This document shows, piece by piece, positions 8,125-17,508 of a DNA stretch of 64,000 nucleotides (its first letter is position 1; every line of letters starts with the position of its first letter). Source of the DNA: CAVVNP01 sp963800235 (GTDB lineage: Bacteria; Actinomycetota; Acidimicrobiia; Acidimicrobiales; Iamiaceae); assembly GCA_963800235.1 (NCBI GenBank), contig CAWDAD010000002.1, forward strand, positions 99,600 to 163,599, read 5' to 3'. A model generated the notes under the pieces. It was not told the origin of the DNA, ran no database searches, and saw only the letters and a program-made list of their open reading frames with translations. Made by a program: the position numbers and the translations under genes.

Positions 8125-11100
8125 ATGACCAACCGGCGATGGGCGTACTTCCTGGTCGCCGGCTGCATCCTCGGAGCGGCCGGCTTCTTCCTGGGACCGA
8201 CCTACCGGCGCATCCTGACCGAGATCGTCGGCGTCGCCGGGACCGCGCTCACCTTCGTCCGCTCCCGCCACCTGCCTCCGCGGCAGCGACGCCCCTGGCT
8301 CGCGCTGTCGCTGGCCGGCACCTTCTTCCTGCTCGGTGGCCTGGTGCGGTTCGCGCTGGGCAGCACCAGCAGCGGCGCCTACGCCTACCCGTCGCTGGCC
8401 GACCCGTTCTTCTTCCTCAGCTACCTCGGGCTGATCGCCGCGGTGATCCTGCTCGTCCGGCTGCGGACCGGGTCGTACCGCCAGACGGCCATGAACCTCG
8501 ACGCCACCATCGTGGCCGCCGCCATCGCCGTCTCGGAGTGGTGCATCGCCTTCGGGCCCTACGTGCACGACGCCAGCATCCCGACCGGGCAGCGGGTGAC
8601 GAGCATGCTCTACGCCGCGGTGATGATCGTGCTGGCCGGCGCCTCCATCCGCCTGTCGGTCGGTCCGGGGTTCCGCAACCCGGCCTTCTGGCTGCTCACC
8701 CTCGGCATGGGGATCACCCTGGTGGCCGACACGACGGCGAGCCTGGCCACCGCGGGCATGGCCGATCCGAGCATCCCCCAGACCCTGGGGCCGTTCATCT
8801 TCGGCTTCTGGGTGGCGGCCGCGCTCCACCCCGAGTCGCACCGGTTGACCGAGACGCCGCCCATGGTCGAGGAACGCCTGTCCAAGGGGCGCCTGGTCAT
8901 GCTCGGCGCGGCGCTGCTGCTCCTGCCGTCGGTCACGGTGTGGCAGTTCCGCCAGCCACGCGGCGTCGACGTGTCGGTGATCGTCGTGGGCTGGATCACC
9001 CTCTCGCTGCTGGTGCTGATGCGGCTGGCCGACCTGGTCCGCACCAAGGAGCGCACCGCCCACAACGAGGCGATCCTCCGGCGGGCGAACGCCCACCTGG
9101 CCACCGCCCACGACCGCTTCGAGATGAAGGACGGGGCCATGGCCGCGGTGGTCGAGCTGCTCGAGGGCGTCGAGCAGTTCACCGCCTTCATCGGCATCAT
9201 GCGCGGCACCGGCTACCTCGAGGTGGTCCGAACCGCTGGGGTGAGCGCCCACCGGTACCGGGGCCTGCGGGTGCCCCGGGAGGAGCTGTTCTGGCCGCTG
9301 CGACTCGAGCTGGGGACGCCGAGCGGCTCCCTGCCCGGCGACCACAGCTACGTGCTCCCCCCGGACACCGACACCTACGGCCCCGGCGCCCACCACGTGC
9401 TGCTGGTGCCCCTCGTCAGCCTCCGGGAGCTGCGGGGCTCGATCATCGTGACCAGCCCCAAGCTGGTCCACGCCGCCACCCGCCAGGCCCTCGAGCAGCT
9501 GGCGTCGACCTTCGCCCTGGCGCTCGAGAGCGCGTCGCTGGTCGAGGACCTGCACCGCCAGCAGAACGAGCGGCGCTTCCGGGCGCTGGTCGAGAACTCC
9601 TCCGACATCGTGGTCGTCGCCGACCCCGACGGCATCGTGACCTTCGCCAGCCCGGCCTGCCGGCGCGTGCTCGGCATCGACGCCGAGAAGGTCGTCGGGC
9701 TCCACGCGGTCGACCTGGTCGACCCGACCGACCGGGCCTTCGCCCAGGAGGTCCTCAACCGGGCGGTGGCCGAGGGCGGGACCCAGCTCGACCCCATCGA
9801 GGTCCGCATCCCCCACCGCGACGGCTCCTACCTCTGGTTCGAGGTGCGGGTCCGCGACCTGTCCGCCGACCCGGAGGTCGGCGGGACCGTCATCAACGCC
9901 CGCGACATCACCGAGCGCAAGCGGGCCGAGGCGGAGATCGCCCGGCGTGAGGCGCGGTTCCGGGCCCTCGTCCAGCACTCGAGCGACATCGTGGCCGTGC
10001 TCGACGAGTGCGGCTGCCTCAGCTACGTCAGCCCGGCGGTGGTCGAGACCCTGGGCTACGAGCCCGACGAGCTCGAGGGGACCTCGGTCCTGGACCTGCT
10101 CGACTCGCCCGAGCGGCTCCTGGTCGAGCGGCGCAGCGAGGAGCTCGAGGCCGACAGCCGGCTCGAGGCCAGCGGCACCTTCGAGGCGGCCAGCCTGGAG
10201 CTGCAGGTCCGGCACAAGGACGGGTCCACCCGCTTCTTCGACGTGACCATCACCGACCTCCGCAAGCAGGCGGCGATCGGCGGGGTGGTGCTCAACGCGC
10301 GCGACGTCACGGTCCGCAAGGCCCTCGAGCACGACCTCCGCCACCAGGCCCTGCACGACTCGCTCACGGGGCTCGGCAACCGGGCGATGTTCCTGCACCA
10401 CGTGCGCGAAGCGCTCGACCGCCGGGATCCCGACCAGTGCGTGGGGGTGCTCTTCATCGACATCGACGACTTCAAGACCGTGAACGACAGCCTCGGCCAC
10501 GCGGTCGGCGACGAGATCCTCGTGCGGGTCGCCGATCGCCTGAAGACCTGCCTCCACCACGCCGACGTGGCCGCCCGCCTCGGCGGCGACGAGTTCGCCA
10601 TCCTCGTGCGGTCGCCCTACGGGGCGGAGGAGATCACCAAGCTGGCCGAGCGGGTCCTCACCGCGCTGCGCTCGCCCTTCGTCGTCCAGCAGCGCGACTT
10701 CACCCTCGCCGCCAGCGTCGGCATCGCCTTCCAGGACCCCGACAGCACCGCCGAGCTGCTGCTCCGGAACGCCGACATGGCCATGTACCTGGCCAAGGAG
10801 CGGGGCAAGGACCGGTACGAGATCTTCAAGGACGACATGCACGCCACCGTGTTCGAGCGGCTCGTCCTCAAGGCCGACCTGGCCGCCGGCATCGAGGGCA
10901 ACCAGCTCCACCTCTGCTACCAGCCCATCGTGTCGCTGCAGACCGGTCGCATCACCGGCGTCGAGGCCCTGGTCCGCTGGAACCACCCCACCCGGGGTCC
11001 GCTCAGCCCCGCCCAGTTCGTCGCCCTGGCCGAGGACACCGGGCTGATCCTCCCCCTCGGCCAGTGGGTGCTCGAGGAGGCCTGCCGCCAGCTCCGGTCC

Positions 11101-11679
11101 TGGCAGCTTCGCCTGCCGCCCAAGGCGTCGCTCACCATGAGCGTGAACCTCTCGGTGCGCCAGCTCGTCCGCGACGACGTGGTCAACCAGATCGCCGAGA
11201 CCATCCACCAGTTCCAGCTCGACCCGTCGACCATCACCATGGAGCTGACCGAGACCATGCTGATGGAGGACATCGAGCTGTCGCGCCGCCGCCTCGAGGA
11301 GCTGAAGACCCTCGGGGTGTCGCTGGCCGTCGACGACTTCGGCACCGGGTACTCGTCGCTCGGCTACGTGCAGCAGTACCCGATCGACATCATCAAGATC
11401 GACCGCAGCTTCGTCGACGGGCTCGGCGAGCGGGCCAGCAACGACACCGTCGTGGTGCAGACCATGATCGAGATGGCCCAGCGCCTCGGCGTGCACATCG
11501 TCGCCGAGGGCATCGAGGACGTCGCCCAGCTCCGGGTGCTGCAGTCGCTCGGCTGCGACCTGGGACAGGGCTACTACTTCTCCAAGCCGGTGGAGGCCGA
11601 CCGGATCGGGCCGATGCTCACGGCCAGCATCGCCGACGGGACGGCGTTCCTGCAGAACGGCGGCTCCCCCGCCACCTGA
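8125..11679 (+). CDS. Membrane PAS-PAS-GGDEF-EAL cyclic-di-GMP enzyme
   Basis: A 1184-aa protein. About eight membrane spans fill residues 1-300, followed by a GAF-like region (about 330-470) and two PAS domains starting near 483 and 610 (each RFRALV..SSDIV.V.D..G). The GGDEF domain (about 735-900) has an intact RLGGDEF near residue 820, so diguanylate cyclase activity is plausible. The EAL domain (about 915-1165) has intact EALVRW and DDFGTGYSSL, so phosphodiesterase activity is plausible too. Which activity dominates cannot be told. It probably senses membrane or redox signals through the PAS domains. Confidence 0.93.
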   Translation: MTNRRWAYFLVAGCILGAAGFFLGPTYRRILTEIVGVAGTALTFVRSRHLPPRQRRPWLALSLAGTFFLLGGLVRFALGSTSSGAYAYPSLADPFFFLSYLGLIAAVILLVRLRTGSYRQTAMNLDATIVAAAIAVSEWCIAFGPYVHDASIPTGQRVTSMLYAAVMIVLAGASIRLSVGPGFRNPAFWLLTLGMGITLVADTTASLATAGMADPSIPQTLGPFIFGFWVAAALHPESHRLTETPPMVEERLSKGRLVMLGAALLLLPSVTVWQFRQPRGVDVSVIVVGWITLSLLVLMRLADLVRTKERTAHNEAILRRANAHLATAHDRFEMKDGAMAAVVELLEGVEQFTAFIGIMRGTGYLEVVRTAGVSAHRYRGLRVPREELFWPLRLELGTPSGSLPGDHSYVLPPDTDTYGPGAHHVLLVPLVSLRELRGSIIVTSPKLVHAATRQALEQLASTFALALESASLVEDLHRQQNERRFRALVENSSDIVVVADPDGIVTFASPACRRVLGIDAEKVVGLHAVDLVDPTDRAFAQEVLNRAVAEGGTQLDPIEVRIPHRDGSYLWFEVRVRDLSADPEVGGTVINARDITERKRAEAEIARREARFRALVQHSSDIVAVLDECGCLSYVSPAVVETLGYEPDELEGTSVLDLLDSPERLLVERRSEELEADSRLEASGTFEAASLELQVRHKDGSTRFFDVTITDLRKQAAIGGVVLNARDVTVRKALEHDLRHQALHDSLTGLGNRAMFLHHVREALDRRDPDQCVGVLFIDIDDFKTVNDSLGHAVGDEILVRVADRLKTCLHHADVAARLGGDEFAILVRSPYGAEEITKLAERVLTALRSPFVVQQRDFTLAASVGIAFQDPDSTAELLLRNADMAMYLAKERGKDRYEIFKDDMHATVFERLVLKADLAAGIEGNQLHLCYQPIVSLQTGRITGVEALVRWNHPTRGPLSPAQFVALAEDTGLILPLGQWVLEEACRQLRSWQLRLPPKASLTMSVNLSVRQLVRDDVVNQIAETIHQFQLDPSTITMELTETMLMEDIELSRRRLEELKTLGVSLAVDDFGTGYSSLGYVQQYPIDIIKIDRSFVDGLGERASNDTVVVQTMIEMAQRLGVHIVAEGIEDVAQLRVLQSLGCDLGQGYYFSKPVEADRIGPMLTASIADGTAFLQNGGSPAT

Positions 11680-11740
11680 CCGACGGCCGGACGGCCCAAG
11701 AGGCCCTCGGCGCTCGTGGCCCGATCGCTACGGTCTCGGT

Positions 11741-12943
11741 GTGCCGACCTCGCCGATCTTCGTCTCGCGGCTCGTCAAGCTGCCGCTGGCCGACGCCGAC
11801 GGCGCGCCCATCGGCCAGATCAGCGACGTCGTGCTGGTGCCCCCCGGTCCCGAGAAGCCCCGGGTCCTCGGCTTCGTCGCCACCGTCCAGCGGCGGAACA
11901 TCTTCCTCAACTCCGCGCGGGTCGGCGAGATCGATCCGACCAGCGTCCGGCTGCGCTCGGGCACCATCGACGTGCGGCCCTTCAAGCGGCGCGCCGGCGA
12001 GAAGCTGGTCGTCGCCGACCTGTTCGGCACCCGCGTCGACGACGACTACGTCACCGATGTCGCCCTCGAGGAGGACGACCGCTCCGGGTGGCGCGTCACC
12101 ACCGTCGCCATCGGCGGGCGCGGCCCGCTGCGGCGCCGGCGGACGCCGAAGGTGCTCCCGTGGTCCGACGTGGCCCCCCACTTCGACGCCGGCCCGGAGT
12201 ACGCCGAGGTGGCCGAGCTGCGCGAGATGCACCCGTCGGAGGTGGCCCGCGCCGTCCGGTCGCTGCCGCTCAGCCGGCGCCGGCAGCTCGCCGAGCTGAT
12301 GGAGGACGACCGCCTGGCCGACCTGCTCGAGGAGCTCGACGAGGACGAGCAGGTCCGCCTCATCGAGGGCATGGACCTCGAGCGGTTGGCCCACGTGCTC
12401 GAGGAGATGGAGCCCGACGACGCCGTCGACCTGCTGGCCGAGCTGCCCGAGGACGAGCGCCAGGCCCTGCTGGCGGCCATGGAGCCCGAGGACTCCACCC
12501 CGCTGCGCCGCCTGCTGGCCTACGACGAGGACACCGCCGGCGGCCTCATGACCCCCGAGCCGGTGGTGCTCCCCCTCACCGCCACCGTCGCCGAGGCCCT
12601 CGCCGTGGTCCGCGACGCCGAGCTGCCGATGGAGCTGGCCGCCCAGGTGTTCGTGGTGAAGCCGCCGACGTCGACCCCGACCGGTGCCTTCCTCGGCACC
12701 GTCCCGTTCCAGCGGCTGCTCCGCGAGCCGCCCGGCACCGAGCTCGAGCACTGCGTCTTCGACGAGCCCAACGCCGTCCCGCCCGAGATGCCCGGTCGGG
12801 AGGTCGCCGAGCGGCTGGCCGCCTACGACTCGCTGGCGGTGGCGGTCTGCGACGGCGCCAACCGGCTGATCGGCGCGGTCACCGTCGACGACGTGCTCGA
12901 CCACGTGCTGCCCTCCGGGTGGCGGCGGCGGAGCCGGCGATGA
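11741..12943 (+). CDS. MgtE N-terminal domain / CBS / PRC-barrel soluble protein
   Basis: A 400-aa protein. The first 110 residues look like a PRC-barrel-type beta domain (LVKLPLADADGAPIGQISDVVL). Residues about 190-285 hold MgtE_N helices ('MEDDRLADLLEELDEDEQVRLIEGMD', 'MEPDDAVDLLAELPEDERQALL'), followed by CBS motifs to the C-terminus ('AGGLMTPEPVVLPL', 'LIGAVTVDDVLDHVL'). No transmembrane segment is present, so it is not a complete Mg2+ channel but perhaps a regulatory or sensor subunit. It overlaps the next gene (ATGA at 12940), a pairing common in actinobacteria. Confidence 0.85.
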   Translation: MPTSPIFVSRLVKLPLADADGAPIGQISDVVLVPPGPEKPRVLGFVATVQRRNIFLNSARVGEIDPTSVRLRSGTIDVRPFKRRAGEKLVVADLFGTRVDDDYVTDVALEEDDRSGWRVTTVAIGGRGPLRRRRTPKVLPWSDVAPHFDAGPEYAEVAELREMHPSEVARAVRSLPLSRRRQLAELMEDDRLADLLEELDEDEQVRLIEGMDLERLAHVLEEMEPDDAVDLLAELPEDERQALLAAMEPEDSTPLRRLLAYDEDTAGGLMTPEPVVLPLTATVAEALAVVRDAELPMELAAQVFVVKPPTSTPTGAFLGTVPFQRLLREPPGTELEHCVFDEPNAVPPEMPGREVAERLAAYDSLAVAVCDGANRLIGAVTVDDVLDHVLPSGWRRRSRR

Positions 12944-13509
12944 TCTTCCGCCGCGACCGGGCCGACCTGTCCCAGCCCCGCCAGGGCGGCCTCGGCATCG
13001 GCGCCCACTACGACCCCGAGGCCTTCGGCCGGTTCACCGAGGGGGTCGCCCGGTTCTTCGGCACGGGGCGGTACCTGGTCATCCAGACCGGCCTGGTCAT
13101 CCTCTGGATCTGCCTCAACAGCTGGGGGCTGACCCACCAGTGGGACCCGTACCCGTTCATCCTGCTGAACCTGGCCTTCTCGACCCAGGCCGCCTACGCC
13201 GCCCCCCTGATCCTGCTGGCCCAGAACCGCCAGGACGCCCGGGACCGCCAGGAGACCGAGCGCGACCGCGCCGTCAACGCCCGGGTGCAGGCCGACACCG
13301 AGTACGTCGCCCGGGAGCTGGCGTCCATGCGGCTCACCCTGGCCAACGTGGTCAGCTCCGAGGACCTGGCCGCCGCCGTCGACCGCGTCACCGACGCCCT
13401 GGGCGAGCTGCAGGCGCGGGTGGACGGGCTGACGGACCCACCCGCGGACGGGGGCGAGGTCGACGGCGAGGGACCGCCGGCTGACAGCGTGGCGCCGAGC
13501 GCTCCGTGA
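12940..13509 (+). CDS. DUF1003 membrane protein
   Basis: A 189-aa protein whose ATG at 12940 overlaps the TGA of the MgtE_N gene, indicating translational coupling. Two hydrophobic spans (about residues 45-64 and 72-95) are followed by a charged coiled-coil-prone helix (QDARDRQETERDRAVNARVQADTEYVARELASM) and an acidic tail. This is the DUF1003 signature arrangement, commonly next to MgtE_N proteins. Function unknown. Confidence 0.87.
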   Translation: MIFRRDRADLSQPRQGGLGIGAHYDPEAFGRFTEGVARFFGTGRYLVIQTGLVILWICLNSWGLTHQWDPYPFILLNLAFSTQAAYAAPLILLAQNRQDARDRQETERDRAVNARVQADTEYVARELASMRLTLANVVSSEDLAAAVDRVTDALGELQARVDGLTDPPADGGEVDGEGPPADSVAPSAP

Positions 13510-15038
13510 CCCGACCGCCGACCCGGCTCCGGGTCGCCGTCACCGCCCTCGCCGTGGCCCTCGCCCTCGTGGGGGCGTCCTGCAGCAGCGCCGGCCCGTC
13601 GAGCGGCGCCGGATCGGCGTCCGGCCCGACGGCATCCGACGGCGCCGCCACCGACGGCCGCGGGAGCGGCTCGGCGGTGCCGGTCCCGAAGCTGTCGTGG
13701 CACGACTGCGACGGCGGCTACCAGTGCGCGACCCTCCACCTCCCCCTCGACTACGCCCACCCCGCCGGCAGGACGCTCGCCATCGGGGTGGTCCGCAAGC
13801 CGGCGGCCGACCGCAGCCGCCGCATCGGCGCCCTGTTCGTCAACCCCGGCGGACCCGGCGTGTCGGCCATCGACTTCCTCGAGGGCTACGGCTTCGATCC
13901 CGAGCTGGAGCAGCGCTTCGACCTGGTCGCCGTCGATCCCCGGGGGGTCGGGCGCAGCACGGCGGTCGACTGCGACACCGCCCCCGCCGAGCTCTACTCG
14001 GCCGACCCGTCGCCGGACTCCCCGGCCGAGGTCGACCACTACCTCCAGGTCTCGCAGGCCTACGTCGACCGCTGCCGGCAGCGCAACGGGGACCTCCTCG
14101 ACCACGTCGGCACCCGCGACACCGCACGCGACATGGACGAGGTCCGCCAGGCCATGGGTGACCGCGCCCTCAACTACCTGGGCTTCTCCTACGGCACCGC
14201 CCTCGGGCAGGCCTACCTCGGCCTCTTCCCGACCCGGGTCCGGGCCATGGTGCTCGACGGCGTGGTCGACCTGTCCCTCGACGGTCCGGCCCTGGCCGAG
14301 CAGCAGGCCGACGGCTTCCAGCTGGCGCTGACCCACTTCGCCGACGACTGCACCCGGCAGGGCTCCTCCTGCCCCGTCGCTCCCGATCCCCTGGCGGTGC
14401 TCCACCGGGTGGAGGCGTCCGTCGAGCGGGCGCCCCTGCCGTCGGCGTCGGCCGATCGGCCCGCCGGCCCCGGCGAGCTCGACCTGGCCCTCGCCGACGC
14501 GCTGTACAGCCGGTCGTCGTGGCCCAAGCTGGCCCGGGCGCTGGCCCAGGCCGACGGCGGCGACGGCAGCGGGCTGGTCGACCTGGCCGACGACTACCTC
14601 GACGTCACCCGGACCTCGGAGAAGAACACCGAGGTGGACGGCTACTTCGCCATCGGTTGCGTCGACCAGCGCTGGCCGCGCGACCCGGCGGCGGTGCTGG
14701 CCGACGGCAAGGCGGCCGACGCCTCCGCCCCCGACTTCGGCTCCGCCATCGTCAACGACTACCTCCGCTGCGCCATCTGGCCCGGCAAGGCCGATCCGCT
14801 CGTCCCGCCGAAGGCCCCCGGTTCGCCGCCGGTGCTCGTGGTGGGCACCACCGGCGACCCGGCCACCCCCTACCAGGCCAGCGTCGACGTCGCCCGCCAG
14901 CTGCCGAAGGGCCGGCTGATCACCTACGTCGGCGACGGCCACACCGCCTACGGCACGAGCAGCTGCGTGTCGAAGGCGGTCGACACCTACCTGCTCACCC
15001 GGAAGCTCCCCGACACCGGTACCCGCTGCACCCGATAG
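13506..15038 (+). CDS. Lipoprotein alpha/beta hydrolase, tripeptidyl-aminopeptidase-like
   Basis: A 510-aa secreted hydrolase. A signal peptide ends in the lipobox LVGASC with Cys26 as lipidation site, so it is membrane-anchored outside the cell. The alpha/beta-hydrolase core shows the oxyanion region 'LFVNPGGPGVSA' and the nucleophile elbow GFSYGTALG. The C-terminal third contains 'PVLVVGTTGDPATPYQ' and 'YVGDGHTAYG', carrying the Asp and His of the triad, the arrangement of actinobacterial tripeptidyl aminopeptidases (TAP-like C-terminal domain). It starts GTGA overlapping the DUF1003 stop. Confidence 0.88.
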   Translation: MTRPPTRLRVAVTALAVALALVGASCSSAGPSSGAGSASGPTASDGAATDGRGSGSAVPVPKLSWHDCDGGYQCATLHLPLDYAHPAGRTLAIGVVRKPAADRSRRIGALFVNPGGPGVSAIDFLEGYGFDPELEQRFDLVAVDPRGVGRSTAVDCDTAPAELYSADPSPDSPAEVDHYLQVSQAYVDRCRQRNGDLLDHVGTRDTARDMDEVRQAMGDRALNYLGFSYGTALGQAYLGLFPTRVRAMVLDGVVDLSLDGPALAEQQADGFQLALTHFADDCTRQGSSCPVAPDPLAVLHRVEASVERAPLPSASADRPAGPGELDLALADALYSRSSWPKLARALAQADGGDGSGLVDLADDYLDVTRTSEKNTEVDGYFAIGCVDQRWPRDPAAVLADGKAADASAPDFGSAIVNDYLRCAIWPGKADPLVPPKAPGSPPVLVVGTTGDPATPYQASVDVARQLPKGRLITYVGDGHTAYGTSSCVSKAVDTYLLTRKLPDTGTRCTR

Positions 15039-15077
15039 CCAGGCACCGAACGGGTCCGGGGTCCAGCGGCCTCGGGT

Positions 15078-15091
15078 CGCTAGAGCTAGCG
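15078..15091. repeat. Small inverted repeat at prfC 3' end
   Basis: CGCTAG-AG-CTAGCG spans the prfC stop codon in the short convergent gap between prfC and the lipoprotein hydrolase gene. It is too short to be a confident terminator and could be chance. Confidence 0.3.
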
Positions 15092-16678
15092 GACCAGCTC
15101 GCCGGCGGTGAGGGCCTCGAGCGTCAGCTCGGGCTGCTCGGCGGCCAGGCGGTCGAGCCAGTACCGGCTCTCGAACAGGGCCAGCAGCGTACCGTCGGCC
15201 CGCGCCAGGACGTCGACGCCGCGCATGGCGCGGAGCGGGCCGGCGCTGTCGGCGTCGGTGCGACGCGCCACCGTGTACCCCGTCGGGCTCAGCTCGACCG
15301 GTGCGCCGAACTCGTTCTCCAGCCGGTGCACGGCCACGTCGAACTGCATGGGGCCCACCGCGGCGAGGATCGGCGCCTGGTCGCCGAGGTCGGGGTCGCG
15401 CAGCACCTGCACCACCCCCTCCTCGTCGAGCTGGGCGATGCCGCGACGGAACTGCTTGAAGCGACCGGTGTCGCGCACCCGGGCCACCGAGAAGTGCTCG
15501 GGGGCGAAGCTCGGGATCGTCGGGAAGGTGACCGGCTGGTCGAGCCAGAGGGTGTCGCCGACCCGGACGTCGGTGGCGTTGACCAGGCCGACGACGTCGC
15601 CGGGGAACGCCTCCTCGAGCGTCTCGCGCTCCTGGCCGAACACCTGGTGGGCGTACTTGGTGGCGAAGGGCTTGCCGGTCTGGCTGTGGGTGACGACCAT
15701 GCCCCGGTCGAAGCGGCCGGACGCCACCCGCAGGTAGGCGATGCGGTCGCGGTGGGCCTTGTCCATGTTGGCCTGGACCTTGAACACGAACCCGGAGAAC
15801 GGGGCGTCGAGCGGGCGGGGGCGACCGGCGTCGTCCTCGCGAGGGGACGGTGACGGGGCCAGGTCGACGATGGCGTCGAGCAGCAGCCGGACCCCGAAGT
15901 TGGTGAGGGCCGACCCGAAGAAGGTCGGCGAGGCGTCCCCGGACAGGAAGGCCTTCTCGTCGAGCTCCGCGCCGACCTCGCTGAGCAGGGCGATCTCGTC
16001 GCGGGCGGCGACCCAGGCGTCGCCCTCCTCGACCTCGGCCCGGTCGTCGGGCACGAGCTCCTCCGGGGCCTCGGTCGCGCCCCGAGCCGTCCGGGTGAAG
16101 CGCACGTAGCGACCCGACGGCACGTCGATCACGCCGCGGAAGTCGCCGGCGATGCCGACCGGCCAGGTGACCGGCGTGCACGGCAGCCCCAGCTCGGCCT
16201 CGACCTCGTCGAGCAGCTCCAGCGCCTCGCGGCCCGGACGGTCCCACTTGTTGACGAAGGTCAGGAGCGGGAGGCCGCGCGAGCGGCAGACCTCGAAGAG
16301 CTTCAGGGTCTGGGGCTCGATGCCCTTGGCGGCGTCGAGCACCATCACGGCGGCGTCGGCGGCCGCCAGCACCCGGTAGGTGTCCTCGGAGAAGTCCCGG
16401 TGGCCGGGGGTGTCGAGCAGGTTGACCACCCGGTCGCGGTAGGGGAACTGCAGCACCGTCGAGGTGATGGAGATGCCCCGCTGCCGTTCGAGCTCCATCC
16501 AGTCGGAGGTGGCCGACCGTCGACCCCCCCGGGCCTTGACCGAGCCGGCGCCGGCGGTGAGCGCTCCGCCGTAGAGCAGGAACTTCTCGGTGAGGGTCGT
16601 CTTGCCCGCGTCCGGGTGGGAGATGATGGCGAAGGTCCGCCGGCGGGCGGCCTCCTCGACGGGCTCGTGCTCGGTCAT
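15086..16678 (-). CDS. prfC: Peptide chain release factor 3 (RF3)
   Basis: A 530-aa translational GTPase that recycles RF1/RF2 from the ribosome after peptide release. G1 is SHPDAGKTT near residue 20, the G3 region contains LLDTPGHRDFSEDTYR, and G4 is NKWD. The C-terminal RF3 domain includes 'GPMQFDVAVHRLENEF'. Length matches the family (about 530). It is immediately downstream of sodA on the same strand but separated from it by a strong hairpin. Confidence 0.96.
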   Translation of the reverse strand: MTEHEPVEEAARRRTFAIISHPDAGKTTLTEKFLLYGGALTAGAGSVKARGGRRSATSDWMELERQRGISITSTVLQFPYRDRVVNLLDTPGHRDFSEDTYRVLAAADAAVMVLDAAKGIEPQTLKLFEVCRSRGLPLLTFVNKWDRPGREALELLDEVEAELGLPCTPVTWPVGIAGDFRGVIDVPSGRYVRFTRTARGATEAPEELVPDDRAEVEEGDAWVAARDEIALLSEVGAELDEKAFLSGDASPTFFGSALTNFGVRLLLDAIVDLAPSPSPREDDAGRPRPLDAPFSGFVFKVQANMDKAHRDRIAYLRVASGRFDRGMVVTHSQTGKPFATKYAHQVFGQERETLEEAFPGDVVGLVNATDVRVGDTLWLDQPVTFPTIPSFAPEHFSVARVRDTGRFKQFRRGIAQLDEEGVVQVLRDPDLGDQAPILAAVGPMQFDVAVHRLENEFGAPVELSPTGYTVARRTDADSAGPLRAMRGVDVLARADGTLLALFESRYWLDRLAAEQPELTLEALTAGELVR

Positions 16679-16707
16679 GGCGGGCGGGGCGACGAGCCCG
16701 CGACCGG

Positions 16708-16736
16708 CGGTCGCCCGGCACCGGGCCGGGCGACCG
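16708..16736 (-). terminator. Hairpin terminator after sodA
   Basis: A perfect 12-bp inverted repeat (CGGTCGCCCGGC, 5-base loop, GCCGGGCGACCG) lies between the sodA stop and the prfC start. No T-run follows, as is usual for high-GC actinobacterial terminators. Confidence 0.7.
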
Positions 16737-16747
16737 TCGCGGCGCGG

Positions 16748-17362
16748 CTAGGGCAGCTCGATGCCCTTCACCTTGTCGAAGCGGGCGGCGACGTCGGCCC
16801 AGTTGACGACGTCCCAGAACGCCTTGGCGTAGTCGGCCTTGACGTTCTTGTACTGCAGGTAGAAGGCGTGCTCCCAGGCATCGATGACGAGCAGCGGGAG
16901 CGATCCGGCGGGAGCGTTGTCCTGGTGGTCGAGGATCTGCGAGACCACGAGGCCACCGCCCAGCGGATCCCAGGAGAGGGCGGCCCAGCCGGAGCCCTGC
17001 ACGGTGCCGACCACGGCGTTCATCTGGGCCTTGAGCTTGTCGACGCCGCCCAGGTCGCGGTCGACGGCCTCGGCCAGCGCGCCCTCGGGGGCACCGCCGC
17101 CGTCGGGGCTCATGTTCTCCCAGTAGAGCGAGTGCAGGAGGTGGCCCGACACGTGGAAGGCCAGGTTCTTCTCGAGACCGGGGAGCGACGGACCCAGATC
17201 GTCCTTGTCTCGGGCGTCGGCCAGCTTCTCCAGCGCGGTGTTGGCGCCCTTCACGTAGGCGGCGTGGTGCTTGTCGTGGTGCAGCTCGACGATCTGCCCG
17301 GAGATGGCGGGCTCCAGCGCTCCGTAGTCGTAGGGGAGGTCGGGCAGGTAGTACTCAGACAC
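16748..17362 (-). CDS. Superoxide dismutase, Fe/Mn family
   Basis: A 204-aa cytosolic enzyme converting superoxide to O2 and H2O2. The metal ligands expected from E. coli SodA are present: His28 (ELHHDKHH), His77 (HSLYWENMSP), Asp161 and His165 (DAWEHAFYLQY). Which metal is used (Fe or Mn) cannot be fixed by eye. The ribosome site AGGAG lies about 8 nt before the ATG. It is transcribed alone, with the hairpin at 16708-16736 behind it. Confidence 0.96.
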   Translation of the reverse strand: MSEYYLPDLPYDYGALEPAISGQIVELHHDKHHAAYVKGANTALEKLADARDKDDLGPSLPGLEKNLAFHVSGHLLHSLYWENMSPDGGGAPEGALAEAVDRDLGGVDKLKAQMNAVVGTVQGSGWAALSWDPLGGGLVVSQILDHQDNAPAGSLPLLVIDAWEHAFYLQYKNVKADYAKAFWDVVNWADVAARFDKVKGIELP

Positions 17363-17508
17363 AGTTGCGCTCCTGAAGATCTCTCGCGGTCGGGTCGGTT
17401 GGCACCCTATCGGCCTACCCCTGAGCGCCGTCCGTACGCACCTGCGGGCCCGGGCGGCGCCACCACGCCCCCGATCAGGGGTTCCCGCGGCCGTGTCATC
17501 ATGCGGTC

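Noticed and set aside
6910..11496. 1528-codon minus-strand open frame
   Set aside because: Antisense to the PAS-GGDEF-EAL gene; rich in His/Asp/Gln/Gly/Val repeats, with no recognisable domain.
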